Position numbers and translations under genes: made by a program
Notes under the pieces: model-generated
Seen by the model: the letters and a program-made list of their open reading frames with translations, nothing else
Databases searched by the model: none
What the model was told of the DNA's origin: nothing
DNA from: Beijerinckiaceae bacterium
GTDB taxonomy: Bacteria > Pseudomonadota > Alphaproteobacteria > Rhizobiales > Beijerinckiaceae
NCBI GenBank assembly: GCA_021324915.1
Contig: JAJPIC010000023.1
Span: forward strand, 119,406 to 183,405
DNA: 64,000 bases
Direction: 5' to 3'
Shown here: positions 19,321 through 29,368 of the stretch, piece after piece
Numbering within the stretch: position 1 is the stretch's first letter
Layout: each line of letters opens with the position of its first letter

Positions 19321-20268
19321 ATGCCCAATCCCAAACTCGCCCTCGTCATTGGAGCTGCCGGCGGTTTCGGCCAAGAGGCCGCCGCAGCATTAGCCCGGCA
19401 TGGCTGGGCAGTGCGCGCACTTGCTCGCCGCGCGCAGCCGGCGACGAATAGGATCGAATGGATTTCCGGCGACGCGATGAAGGCGGGCGATGTGCTTGCT
19501 GCCGCGCGCGGCGCTTCGGTCATCGTTCATGCCGCCAATCCGCCCGGCTATCGCGATTGGGACAAGCTCGTTCTGCCGATGATCGATCATACGATTGCAG
19601 CCGCGCGCGAAACCGGCGCGCGTATCGTCCTGCCCGGCAACATTTATAATTTCGGGCCCGATGCCTTTCCGACCTTGCATGAAAATTCCCCGCAACATCC
19701 GACGACTCGCAAAGGCGCAATCCGGGTCGAGATGGAGAAGCGGCTCGAAGCCGCGGCCTCGTCGGGCGCGCGTGTGCTCATCGTCCGCGCGGGCGATTTC
19801 TTCGGTCCGAAAGCCGGCAATAATTATTTCTCCGCCGTGATGGTGCGCCCCGGCTCGCCGGTGACACGGATCATCGATCCAGGCCGGCGCGGCGTAAGCC
19901 ACGCGTGGGCCTACTTGCCGGACATTGGCGAGACTGTCGCACGGCTTTTGGAGCGCGAGGAGAGACTAAGGGATTTCGAGAGCTTTCACTTCGCCGGTCA
20001 TCAGCTGGCGGCGCGAGAAATGGCCGAAGCAATTCGCAGAGCCGTTGGAAATCCACGCCTGCCGGTCTGGCCTTTTCCTTGGGCTCTCGTCTTGGCCTTG
20101 CAGCCGTTCGTCCCTCTGTTCCGGGAGATGGCTGAAATGCGTTATCTCTGGCAAAGGTCCATCTCGCTCGACGGGAGCAAGCTTGCCGCTTTCCTCGGTG
20201 ACGCATTGCCGGCGACGCCGCTCGATGTCGCGGTACGCGACACGCTCAGAGGTTTGGGCTGCCTTTGA
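19321..20268 (+). CDS. NAD(P)-binding epimerase/dehydratase-like protein
   Basis: 315 residues from ATG 19321. The N-terminal Rossmann motif is GAAGGFGQ (11-18), fitting GxxGxxG, followed by VIVHAANPPGY and ARIVLPGNIYNFGP. The usual catalytic YxxxK is not evident after the Ser/Thr region; TTRKGAIRVEMEKRLEAAA takes its place. It may therefore bind nucleotide without classical SDR chemistry, or use a non-standard site. The C-terminal part has a hydrophobic stretch (WPFPWALVLALQPFVPLF). Atypical extended SDR; substrate unknown. Confidence 0.75.
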   Translation: MPNPKLALVIGAAGGFGQEAAAALARHGWAVRALARRAQPATNRIEWISGDAMKAGDVLAAARGASVIVHAANPPGYRDWDKLVLPMIDHTIAAARETGARIVLPGNIYNFGPDAFPTLHENSPQHPTTRKGAIRVEMEKRLEAAASSGARVLIVRAGDFFGPKAGNNYFSAVMVRPGSPVTRIIDPGRRGVSHAWAYLPDIGETVARLLEREERLRDFESFHFAGHQLAAREMAEAIRRAVGNPRLPVWPFPWALVLALQPFVPLFREMAEMRYLWQRSISLDGSKLAAFLGDALPATPLDVAVRDTLRGLGCL

Positions 20269-20529
20269 TCCATCCGGCAGCAATCGGGACCGGGAAAGGG
20301 CGGGGAGCAAACATCCGCTCCGCCAATTATGCTTCCTTTGCGGCATGTGCGCCGCACTTGCCGAATCTCAAAGCCCCGACCACATCGGTAAAAGGCGGCA
20401 GATTGAATTCGACCGTCGAGCCGTCGCCAAGCACCGCGAAGCCAAAGCGGTGCTTTCAACGATAAAACATGTTAAAGCATGTTGGAGTCGTCGAGGCTGT
20501 CCATCCCACCGGGACCGAAAGGTGATCTC

Positions 20530-20844
20530 ATGAAGCTCTTAATTCCTGCCCTCGCGCTCGGCGTGCTGGTTGCGCCGGCTGCGCAAGCGGCGGTCTGCCA
20601 TCACGGCAACACCGCCTGCCACAGGCATTACGCCGCGCATCATCATTATCGCCACTACGCCGGCACCGTCGTCCCGCCGCCCGGCTATTATCCGCCGCCC
20701 GGTTATCCGCCGCCGCCCTATTATTCGTCCTTCGACCAGCCGCTTTATGGCGTGGGCATTACGATCGGTGAGCCTTATTGGGGAAACCGCAACACTTTTA
20801 AGCTGCTGATGCAGAGCATCGGCGACAGGCCCTTCAACGATTAG
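20530..20844 (+). CDS. Small secreted His/Pro/Tyr-rich protein
   Basis: 104 residues from ATG 20530 with AAAGGTGA upstream. A signal peptide (MKLLIPALALGVLVAPAAQA) precedes a low-complexity mature region: CHHGNTACHRHYAAHHHYRH, then PPPGYYPPPGYPPPPYYSSF. The His cluster could bind metals and the Pro/Tyr run is unstructured. No family recognised. It is one of several aromatic or His-rich secreted proteins in this window. Confidence 0.6.
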   Translation: MKLLIPALALGVLVAPAAQAAVCHHGNTACHRHYAAHHHYRHYAGTVVPPPGYYPPPGYPPPPYYSSFDQPLYGVGITIGEPYWGNRNTFKLLMQSIGDRPFND

Positions 20845-20954
20845 AGTCTACACAGCCCCACGGCTTTCGCGGCCGCCTTCCCTGGGCCGGGGGTCGGCGG
20901 CGCGAAGCGACGCTGCCGGACGGGCTGTTGCAAGAAGTGACCAGAAACTGCGCG

Positions 20955-21081
20955 CTGGATCGCGATGCTTTCGGACCGGATCAGGATTGGCGCGAAAAAC
21001 CGGTGGTCCGCTTTCGCATCGCGCTCTCGGTTTCCGACAAGATCAATTAAAAGCTGGAACGACCGATCCCATCCCGCTCTA
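20955..21081 (-). repeat. Degenerate palindromic repeat between two genes, provides the queF stop
   Basis: It contains GGATCGCGATGCTTTCGGAC, GGCGCGAAAAACCGGTGGTC and CGCTTTCGCATCGCGCTCT, then a second edge ATCCCGCTCTAG. Read on the minus strand the last edge is TAGAGCGGGAT, whose TAG is the queF stop codon (21081-21079). Confidence 0.6.
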
Positions 21082-21540
21082 GCCGCGGCCGCGATAGGGC
21101 GCCACGCCCTGGTCCGGAATCCAGCATCCTTCCGGCGGCTTCCCGGTCTGCCAAAAAACGTCGATAGGCATTCCGCCGCGCGGAAAGAAATAGCCGCCGA
21201 TGCGCAGCCAGCGCGGTTTCAAAAGGGCGACAAGATCTTTTCCGATCCTCACCGTCGTCTCTTCGTGGAAGGCGCCGTGATTGCGGAAAGAGACAAGGTA
21301 GAGCTTCAACGATTTCGATTCGACGAGCCATTTATCCGGCACGTAATCGATGACGAGATGGGCGAAATCCGGCTGGCCGGTCACCGGGCAGAGGCAGGTG
21401 AATTCCGGCGCCGTGAAACGGGCGACGTAATTGACATCGCTGTGCGGATTTGCCACGCGCTCGAGCTCGGCCTCGTCCGGCGAGGCGGGCAGCGCGACCT
21501 TCTGGCCTAGGGACTTGAGGTTTGTCGGAGTTTTAGACAT
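21079..21540 (-). CDS. queF: NADPH-dependent 7-cyano-7-deazaguanine reductase QueF
   Basis: 153 residues from ATG 21540; an in-frame TTG four codons earlier is less likely. It reduces preQ0 to preQ1 for queuosine in tRNA. Short unimodular type: [20 protein letters not shown] carries the catalytic Cys and Asp (about 48-67), followed by the [14 protein letters not shown] motif and NHGAFHEE. The TAG stop comes from a repeat edge. It diverges from the tautomerase gene with overlapping leader sequences. Confidence 0.95.
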   Translation of the reverse strand: MSKTPTNLKSLGQKVALPASPDEAELERVANPHSDVNYVARFTAPEFTCLCPVTGQPDFAHLVIDYVPDKWLVESKSLKLYLVSFRNHGAFHEETTVRIGKDLVALLKPRWLRIGGYFFPRGGMPIDVFWQTGKPPEGCWIPDQGVAPYRGRG

Positions 21541-21564
21541 CGCTTGCTTCAAAGGAGATTTCAG

Positions 21565-21945
21565 GTGCCGTTAGTTCGAATTGACCTCGTGCAAGGCAAG
21601 TCGGCCGAGTATAAGCGAACAATTGGCGACGTCATCTATGATGCGATGACCGCCACCATGAATGTGCCTGAAAACGATCGTTTCCAGATTTTCAGCGAAC
21701 GGTCTAACGGGGAGCTGATCGTCGATCCGCACTATCTAGGCATTGAGAGATCAAAGGATTGCATCATCATCCAAGTGACGCTCAACGAGGGGCGGACGCT
21801 CGATCAGAAAAAGGCTTTCTACAAGGCGGTTGCTGACGGACTCTTTATCCGCCTCGGCCTGCGGCGGCAGGACGTTTTCATCAATCTCGTGGAAGTGAAA
21901 AAGGAAAATTGGTCTTTCGGCAACGGCGAAGCACAATATGCCTGA
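21565..21945 (+). CDS. Tautomerase-family protein (GTG start, catalytic Pro1)
   Basis: 126 residues. The GTG at 21565 has AAAGGAG seven bases upstream and places Pro directly after the initiator ([10 protein letters not shown]). Pro1 is the catalytic base of this superfamily, so the start is well supported, and an upstream alternative at 21544 would destroy it. The rest is the 2 x beta-alpha-beta MSF-like fold ([20 protein letters not shown], later [20 protein letters not shown]). The C-terminal half ([20 protein letters not shown]) matches the family end. Substrate unknown. Confidence 0.9.
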   Translation: MPLVRIDLVQGKSAEYKRTIGDVIYDAMTATMNVPENDRFQIFSERSNGELIVDPHYLGIERSKDCIIIQVTLNEGRTLDQKKAFYKAVADGLFIRLGLRRQDVFINLVEVKKENWSFGNGEAQYA

Positions 21946-21988
21946 GGCCGGCCCGCCGCCCCTTTTTTCGCCGCTCTCTTCGGCGTAG

Positions 21989-23308
<1,320 letters not shown>

Positions 23309-23313
23309 GGCCG

Positions 23314-23335
23314 CTTCTCCCGGTTATGGGAGAAG
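23314..23335 (+). terminator. Hairpin 6 bp after eno
   Basis: CTTCTCCC (23314-23321) and GGGAGAAG (23328-23335) with a 6-base loop. No long T-run follows. A second hairpin at 23408-23427 follows within a repeat-like intergenic segment. Confidence 0.5.
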
Positions 23336-23407
23336 GTGTCCTGCCAAGCATGAGGGATGAGGGGCCGCGGACCTTGACGTCTCCTCACCCGGTCGGCTGC
23401 CGCCAAT

Positions 23408-23427
23408 CTCTCCCGCAATCGGGAGAG
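23408..23427 (+). repeat. Second GC-rich hairpin between eno and ftsB
   Basis: CTCTCCCG (23408-23415) and CGGGAGAG (23420-23427) with a CAAT loop. Together with 23314-23335 and the text CTCACCCGGTCGGCTGCCGC between them, this is a known style of alphaproteobacterial intergenic repeat. Confidence 0.45.
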
Positions 23428-23481
23428 GGAGCGCGCCCCTTCCTTAATCGATCGCTAACCGCAATCAGGCAGGCTCGCGGC

Positions 23482-23805
23482 ATGGTCATCCGCAAAAGGC
23501 TGCGCGCCATCCTCTTTCCGATCTTGCTCTATAGCCTCTGCGGGGCGGCGGACGCTTATTTCATTCGGCATGCCGTCAACGACGACCGCGGCCTCAAGAC
23601 CGATGCGATCTATGAGGGCCAGATTGCGAATTTGCGCGACAATCTGAAGAACCTGCAGCAACAGCGCCAGGAATGGGAACATAAAATTGCGCTGCTGAGC
23701 GGCAAGACGATCGATCGCGATCTTCTGGAGGAAGAGGCCTATGCGCGGCTTGGCCGGGTCGGCAAGAACGACGTGGTCGTGATCCTCGATTCAGCCTCTC
23801 GTTAA
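23482..23805 (+). CDS. ftsB: Septum formation initiator FtsB/DivIC-like protein
   Basis: 107 residues from ATG 23482. A short N-terminus and one membrane helix (LRAILFPILLYSLCGAADAY, about 7-26) precede a coiled coil (AIYEGQIANLRDNLKNLQQQ and on), then the family end LEEEAYARLGRVGKNDVVV. FtsB links FtsQ and FtsL in the divisome. Its place between eno and pdhA is the conserved one. The ribosome site is weak. Confidence 0.88.
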   Translation: MVIRKRLRAILFPILLYSLCGAADAYFIRHAVNDDRGLKTDAIYEGQIANLRDNLKNLQQQRQEWEHKIALLSGKTIDRDLLEEEAYARLGRVGKNDVVVILDSASR

Positions 23806-23951
23806 GCTGAAGCCGCTGCGCGGCAATTTCCGATCCCTATACCGCTTTGACCTGGATTGTGTTATGGGCACTCGCCCCATTCCTTCCAGAACGACTTCTT
23901 CGCCCGGCTCTTCGGTCTGCGGGGTTAATTCGGATGAGCGAAAGGTTGGAT

Positions 23952-24947
23952 ATGAGCAGCACAGTCGAAGATGCGCCGCCGCCGCCCACGTTCGGCGTGG
24001 ACGAGGAACTTTCTGCCTATCGCGACATGCTGCTCATCCGCCGGTTCGAGGAGCGAGCGGGCCAGATGTATGGCATGGGTCTCATTGGCGGATTCTGCCA
24101 TCTCTACATCGGCCAGGAGGCGGTTGTTGTCGGCTGCATGCGTGCGATGCAGCCGGGCGATCAGACGATCACCGGCTATCGCGACCACGGCCATATTCTT
24201 GCCTCCGGCGTCGATCCGAAATTTGTGATGGCCGAGTTGACCGGCCGGCGCAACGGCATCTCCAAAGGCAAGGGCGGTTCGATGCATATGTTTTCGCCGC
24301 AGCATCGATTCTTTGGGGGCCACGGCATTGTCGCCGCGCAAGTGCCGCTCGGCACCGGGCTTGCCTTCGCCAATCGCTACCGCGGCAATCGCAATGTCTG
24401 TTTCACTTATTTCGGCGACGGCGCGGCCAATCAGGGCCAGGTTTACGAGAGCTTCAACATGGCCGAGCTCTGGAAATTGCCAGTCGTCTACATCATCGAG
24501 AACAATCTTTACGCAATGGGAACCTCCGTCTCTCGCGCCTCCGCCATGCAGGAATTTGCCAAGCGCGGCGTATCGTTCGATATCCCCGGCGAACAGGTCG
24601 ACGGCATGGATGTGCGGGCTGTCAAAGCCGCAGCCGCGACCGCCGCCGAATGGTGCCGCGACGGCAACGGCCCCTATATTCTCGAAATGCAGACCTATCG
24701 CTACCGCGGCCATTCCATGTCGGATCCGGCGAAATATCGTTCGAAGGAAGAAGTCCAGCGCATGCGCACCGAACGCGATCCGATCGAGCAGGTGCGCGCC
24801 CGCCTGATTGGCGAACATGGCGTCGCCGAGGAAACACTGAAGGAGATCGACGCCGAAGTCCGCACCAAGATCGTCGATGCGGCCGATTTCGCGACCCATG
24901 ATCTCGAGCCGGATGCTGCCGAGCTTCTCACGGATGTCGTAGCCTAG
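23952..24947 (+). CDS. pdhA: Pyruvate dehydrogenase E1 alpha subunit
   Basis: 331 residues from ATG 23952 (AAAGG upstream; an ATG at 23934 is possible). E1 decarboxylates pyruvate with thiamine diphosphate. The ThDP/Mg motif GDGAANQGQVYESFNMA is present, as are YRDHGHIL, GKGGSMHMF and the phosphorylation-loop region YRYRGHSMSDPAKYR. The stop TAG is the first three bases of the repeat filling the gap to pdhB. Confidence 0.97.
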   Translation: MSSTVEDAPPPPTFGVDEELSAYRDMLLIRRFEERAGQMYGMGLIGGFCHLYIGQEAVVVGCMRAMQPGDQTITGYRDHGHILASGVDPKFVMAELTGRRNGISKGKGGSMHMFSPQHRFFGGHGIVAAQVPLGTGLAFANRYRGNRNVCFTYFGDGAANQGQVYESFNMAELWKLPVVYIIENNLYAMGTSVSRASAMQEFAKRGVSFDIPGEQVDGMDVRAVKAAAATAAEWCRDGNGPYILEMQTYRYRGHSMSDPAKYRSKEEVQRMRTERDPIEQVRARLIGEHGVAEETLKEIDAEVRTKIVDAADFATHDLEPDAAELLTDVVA

Positions 24948-25060
24948 AGCAGGATGCGAAAGTGGATACCGATCTTTCGCGCAAATCGCGCTCTAAATCT
25001 TTAGAATCGATCACGCCGATGCTTTTGGATCGATTCGATCCGAAAGCATCGTGATCTAGA
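24945..25060 (+). repeat. Palindromic repeat filling the pdhA-pdhB gap
   Basis: Left module: TAGAGCAGGATGCGAAAGTG then ATACCGATCTTTCGCGCAAA and TCGCGCTCTA, a long inverted repeat. Right module: GATCACGCCGATGCTTTTGG / CCGAAAGCATCGTGATC. Compared with 30916-31025 the module order is reversed, so this copy is inverted. It supplies the pdhA stop and ends 11 bp before pdhB. Confidence 0.75.
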
Positions 25061-25071
25061 GGCGCGCCTTC

Positions 25072-26430
25072 ATGCCGGATATTCTCATGCCCGCGCTTTC
25101 GCCCACCATGGAACATGGCAAGCTCGCCAAATGGCTGAAGAAGGAAGGCGACGAGGTCAAATCCGGGGACATCCTCGCCGAGATTGAGACAGACAAAGCG
25201 ACCATGGAAGTCGAGGCGGTCGATGACGGACGGCTCGCCAGGATCGTTGTGCCGGCCGGTACGGAGAATGTTCCCGTCAATACGCTGATCGGCGTGATCG
25301 TCGGCGACGGCGAGGCCCAGCCGAGCGCCGCACCGACGCCTCGATCGGCCGAACGCAAGCCCGTCAAAGCACCCGAGAGTCCAAAACCGGCGGAGGCGCC
25401 GAAGGCTGCCGCCGCGCGCGAGACTGAGCCCGAGACCGACGCACGCCCGAAGATCACAATGACCGTGCGCGAAGCCTTGCGCGATGCCATGGCGGAGGAA
25501 ATGCGGCGCGACGAAACCGTCTTCGTCATGGGGGAGGAAGTCGCCGAATACGAGGGCGCTTATAAAGTCACGCAAGGCCTGCTGAAGGAATTCGGCGCCA
25601 AGCGCGTCGTCGATACGCCGATTACCGAACATGCTTTCGCTGGTCTCGGCATCGGCACGGCTATGGGCGGGCTCAAGCCCATCGTCGAATTCATGACCTT
25701 CAATTTCGCCATGCAGGCGATGGATCAGATCATCAATTCGGCGGCCAAGACGCGCTACATGTCGGGCGGACAGATGGCGTGCCCGATCGTGTTTCGCGGC
25801 CCGAACGGCGCAGCGGCGCGGGTCGCCGCACAGCACAGTCAGGATTATTCCGCCTGGTACGCGCATGTGCCGGGATTGAAGGTGATCGCGCCCTATACCG
25901 CCGCGGATGCCAAGGGCCTGCTGAAGAGCGCGATCCGCGATCCCAATCCGGTGATCTTTCTCGAGAACGAGATTCTTTACGGCCACACGTTCGATGTGCC
26001 GCAAGGCGAAGACATACTCGTGCCGATCGGCAAGGCGCGCATCGCGCGCGCAGGTTCGGCCGTGACGCTCGTCTCTTTCGGCATCGGCATGACTTACACC
26101 ACGCGGGCGGCGGACGCGCTCGCCAAAGAAGGGATAGAGGCGGAGCTTATCGATCTGCGCACGCTTCGCCCGCTCGATGCCGAGACGATCGTTGCCTCGG
26201 TTAAGAAGACTGGCCGCTGCGTCACTGTGGAAGAAGGATGGCCGCGTTGCGGCATTGGTGCCGAGATCGCAGCTTTGCTGATGGAAGAGGCATTCGATTA
26301 TCTCGACGCGCCGGTTGCACGGATTGCCGGGCGCGACGTGCCGATGCCCTATGCCGCCAACCTGGAGAAGCTGGCTCTGCCCAGCGTCGACGAGATTGTC
26401 GCGGCGGCCAAGGCGGTTTGTTACCGATAA
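25072..26430 (+). CDS. pdhB: Pyruvate dehydrogenase E1 beta subunit with N-terminal lipoyl domain
   Basis: 452 residues. An N-terminal lipoyl domain (1-80; [17 protein letters not shown], lipoyl Lys42) is joined by a Pro/Ala/Glu linker to the E1-beta domain (from about 122, [30 protein letters not shown]; later [16 protein letters not shown] and [14 protein letters not shown]). Lipoylated E1-beta is normal in alphaproteobacteria. It pairs with PdhA, and a repeat element separates the two genes. Confidence 0.97.
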   Translation: MPDILMPALSPTMEHGKLAKWLKKEGDEVKSGDILAEIETDKATMEVEAVDDGRLARIVVPAGTENVPVNTLIGVIVGDGEAQPSAAPTPRSAERKPVKAPESPKPAEAPKAAAARETEPETDARPKITMTVREALRDAMAEEMRRDETVFVMGEEVAEYEGAYKVTQGLLKEFGAKRVVDTPITEHAFAGLGIGTAMGGLKPIVEFMTFNFAMQAMDQIINSAAKTRYMSGGQMACPIVFRGPNGAAARVAAQHSQDYSAWYAHVPGLKVIAPYTAADAKGLLKSAIRDPNPVIFLENEILYGHTFDVPQGEDILVPIGKARIARAGSAVTLVSFGIGMTYTTRAADALAKEGIEAELIDLRTLRPLDAETIVASVKKTGRCVTVEEGWPRCGIGAEIAALLMEEAFDYLDAPVARIAGRDVPMPYAANLEKLALPSVDEIVAAAKAVCYR

Positions 26431-26453
26431 AGCGCAGGCGAGCGGAGCTGACG

Positions 26454-27767
26454 ATGTCGATCAAGGTCCTCATGCCGGCGCTCTCGCCCACGATGGACAA
26501 GGGCAATCTCAAACGCTGGCTCAAGAGCGAGGGCGACAACATCAAACCCGGCGACGTGCTCGCCGAGATCGAGACCGACAAGGCGACGATGGAAGTCGAA
26601 GCGGTTGACGAAGGCGTGCTCGCCAAGATTCTCGTTCCCGGCGGCACCGACGATGTGCAGGTCAATCGCGAGATCGCGCTGATCGCTGAGGCGGGTGAAG
26701 ATCCGAAGGCGCTCGCCGCCGAGATGGCGGCCCAATCGGCGGGCGCTGTCTCCAAAGTCGAGCCGGCCGTTGTCGCTTCGGCTTTACACGGGGTGGGCGC
26801 ACCCGCAAAAGCGGCTCCAGCGCAGCCTGTCGCCTCGAGCGGCGAGAGTGGGGCGCGGATTTTTGCCTCGCCGCTGGCACGGCGGCTCGCCAAGCAGAGC
26901 GGGATTGACCTTACCAAGATCGAAGGCTCAGGACCCCACGGGCGGATCGTCGAACGCGATCTGAGAGGAGCGCCTCGAGCGTCCCAAAGGTCGCAACCGC
27001 AAGCGGCTCCGGTTCAACCGGCCTTATCGGACGCGGCGATCAAGCGCTATTTCGCGCCGGACTCGTTTGTCGAAATTCCGCACGACATGATGCGCCGGAC
27101 GATCGCGCGCCGCCTCGTCGAGGCGGTGAACACGATTCCGCATTTCTATCTCTCGGTCGATTGCGAGCTCGACGCCCTGTTGAAGCTGCGCGGCGAGATC
27201 AACGCGGCCGCGCCGAAGGCGAAGAACGGCACGCCCGCTTACAAGATCTCGGTCAACGACATGATCATCAAAGCCTTGGCCATGGCGCTCGTTTGCGTAC
27301 CCAAGGCCAATGTGACCTTTACCGAGAGCGCGCTGCTGCAACATAGGCATGCCGACGTTTCGGTGGCGGTCGCGCTGCCCGACGGGCTGATTACGCCGGT
27401 CGTTCGCCAGGCCGATGTCCTTCCGCTTTCCGCGATCTCCAATGCGATGAAGGATTTCGCCGCGCGCGCCAAGGAGCGCCGGCTGAAGCCCGAGGAATAT
27501 GAAGGCGGCGTCAGCGCGGTCTCCAATCTCGGGATGTTCGGAATCAAGCAGTTCGCCGCCGTGATCAATCCGCCGCAATCTTCCATTCTCGCCATTGGTA
27601 CGGGCGAGGAGAGGGCAGTCGTGAAGAATGGCGCGCTCGTTGCGGCGCAGGTGATGAGCGCGACCATGTCATTCGATCATCGGGCGATCGACGGAGCGAC
27701 CGGCGCCGAGCTTCTCGCCTCGTTCAAACGCGCAATCGAAAATCCGCTGACGCTCTTAGGTGTGTGA
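26454..27767 (+). CDS. pdhC: Pyruvate dehydrogenase E2, dihydrolipoamide acetyltransferase
   Basis: 437 residues from ATG 26454 (GGAG upstream). One lipoyl domain (Lys43 in [11 protein letters not shown]), an E1/E3-binding domain (about 139-173; [20 protein letters not shown]) and the catalytic domain with [16 protein letters not shown] (His409, Asp413). The linkers are Ala/Pro-rich. The stop TGA overlaps the ATG of the next gene (TGATG). Confidence 0.97.
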   Translation: MSIKVLMPALSPTMDKGNLKRWLKSEGDNIKPGDVLAEIETDKATMEVEAVDEGVLAKILVPGGTDDVQVNREIALIAEAGEDPKALAAEMAAQSAGAVSKVEPAVVASALHGVGAPAKAAPAQPVASSGESGARIFASPLARRLAKQSGIDLTKIEGSGPHGRIVERDLRGAPRASQRSQPQAAPVQPALSDAAIKRYFAPDSFVEIPHDMMRRTIARRLVEAVNTIPHFYLSVDCELDALLKLRGEINAAAPKAKNGTPAYKISVNDMIIKALAMALVCVPKANVTFTESALLQHRHADVSVAVALPDGLITPVVRQADVLPLSAISNAMKDFAARAKERRLKPEEYEGGVSAVSNLGMFGIKQFAAVINPPQSSILAIGTGEERAVVKNGALVAAQVMSATMSFDHRAIDGATGAELLASFKRAIENPLTLLGV

Positions 27768-29206
27768 TGGCTGAGCCCTATGACGTCCTCATCATCGGCG
27801 GCGGCCCGGGCGGCTATGTCGCCGCAATCCGCGCCGCGCAGCTCGGACTGAAGACCGCCGTCGTCGAACGCGAACACTTGGGCGGCATTTGCCTCAATTG
27901 GGGCTGCATCCCGACCAAAGCGCTGCTGCGCTCGGCCGAGATCTACCATTACCTGCGACATGCTTCGGATTATGGTCTCGTCATCGACGGCAAGATCGCA
28001 ATAGATCCACGAGCGCTCACGATGCGCTCGCGGAAGATCTCGGCGCAGCTGAATAGCGGCGTCGGCTTCCTGCTCAAGAAGAACAAGGTGGACGTGATCT
28101 GGGGCGAAGCCACGATCGTCAGGCCGGGCGAAGTCGCCGTCACGAAGCCGAACAAGGCGCCGATGGAGCCGCAGAATCCAATTCCCAAGGGGACGCTCGG
28201 CGAAGGCTCCTATCGAGCCAAGAACATCATCATTGCGACAGGAGCGCGCCCGCGCGTCGTCCCGGGCCTCGAACCCGATGGCAGACTGATCTGGACCTAT
28301 TTCGAGGCCATGCTTCCCGACGAAATTCCCAAGAGCCTGATCGTCGTGGGTTCCGGCGCGATCGGAGTCGAATTCGCCTCCTTCTACAAAAGCGTCGGAG
28401 CGGATGTCGCGCTCGTCGAACTTTTGCCGCGCATTCTGCCGGCGGAAGATGCCGAGATCGCCGCCCACGCCCACAAAAGATTCGAGAAGCAAGGCATCAA
28501 GGTTTTGGCTGGCGCGAAAGTCACCAAGGTCGAAAAAGCGGAAAACGGCGTTGCGGCGATTGCCGAGAGCGAGCAGGGATCGAGGACGCTCGAGGCCGAA
28601 CGGTTGATCTCGGCAATCGGCGTCATCGGCAATGTCGAGAACCTCGGGCTCGAAGGGCTGGGCGTGGAGACCGATCAAGGGATCATTGCGACAGATTCGC
28701 ATGGGCGCACCAATGTCGAGGGAATTTTCGCGATCGGCGATGTCGCCGGCCCGCCGATGCTCGCGCATAAGGCCGAGCATGAAGGCGTCATCTGCGTCGA
28801 GGCGATCGCCGGGCTCGATCCGCACCCGTTGGGGCGCGCGATGATTCCGAGCTGCACCTATTGCAATCCGCAGATCGCATCCGTTGGCCTCACGGAAGCG
28901 GCAGCGCGCGCGGCCGGGCGCGAGATCAAGGTCGGACGCTTCCCCTTCATCGGCAATGGCAAGGCCATCGCGCTCGGCGAGCCTGACGGACTGACCAAGA
29001 CGATTTTCGATGCCAAGACGGGGCAATTGCTCGGCGCCCATATGATCGGCGCCGAAGTCACCGAATTGATTCAGGGCTTCGTCACGGCGATGAATTGCGA
29101 AACCACCGAAGCCGAATTGATGGACACGATCTTCCCGCATCCAACTCTTTCGGAGACGATGCACGAAAGCGTTCTCGACGCATTCGGGCGCGCGATTCAC
29201 GTTTGA
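27767..29206 (+). CDS. lpdA: Dihydrolipoamide dehydrogenase (E3)
   Basis: 479 residues, ATG overlapping the E2 stop; the upstream GTG (27764) is also possible. It reoxidises lipoamide with NAD. FAD motif GGGPGGYVAAIRAAQLG (11-27), redox disulfide C42-C47 in GGICLNWGCIPTKALL, a second NAD-binding GSGAIGVEFASFYKSVG, and the C-terminal HPTLSETMHE with the catalytic His-Glu. An insert near residues 125-145 (NKAPMEPQNPIPKGTLG) fits the long alphaproteobacterial type. Confidence 0.97.
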   Translation: MAEPYDVLIIGGGPGGYVAAIRAAQLGLKTAVVEREHLGGICLNWGCIPTKALLRSAEIYHYLRHASDYGLVIDGKIAIDPRALTMRSRKISAQLNSGVGFLLKKNKVDVIWGEATIVRPGEVAVTKPNKAPMEPQNPIPKGTLGEGSYRAKNIIIATGARPRVVPGLEPDGRLIWTYFEAMLPDEIPKSLIVVGSGAIGVEFASFYKSVGADVALVELLPRILPAEDAEIAAHAHKRFEKQGIKVLAGAKVTKVEKAENGVAAIAESEQGSRTLEAERLISAIGVIGNVENLGLEGLGVETDQGIIATDSHGRTNVEGIFAIGDVAGPPMLAHKAEHEGVICVEAIAGLDPHPLGRAMIPSCTYCNPQIASVGLTEAAARAAGREIKVGRFPFIGNGKAIALGEPDGLTKTIFDAKTGQLLGAHMIGAEVTELIQGFVTAMNCETTEAELMDTIFPHPTLSETMHESVLDAFGRAIHV

Positions 29207-29368
29207 AGCATGACATCATGAACGCCATGTGAATGGGGCAAACGCGCGCGAGCGCGCAGAGTCATGCAAGATTTGCGCGTCCACAAATCCGCCAAACGCC
29301 GTTCATAGGACATTCAGTCGAGTTCTGCTCTCTAAGCTGTGCAGTTTCAAACTCGAAGGAATTGTCCG

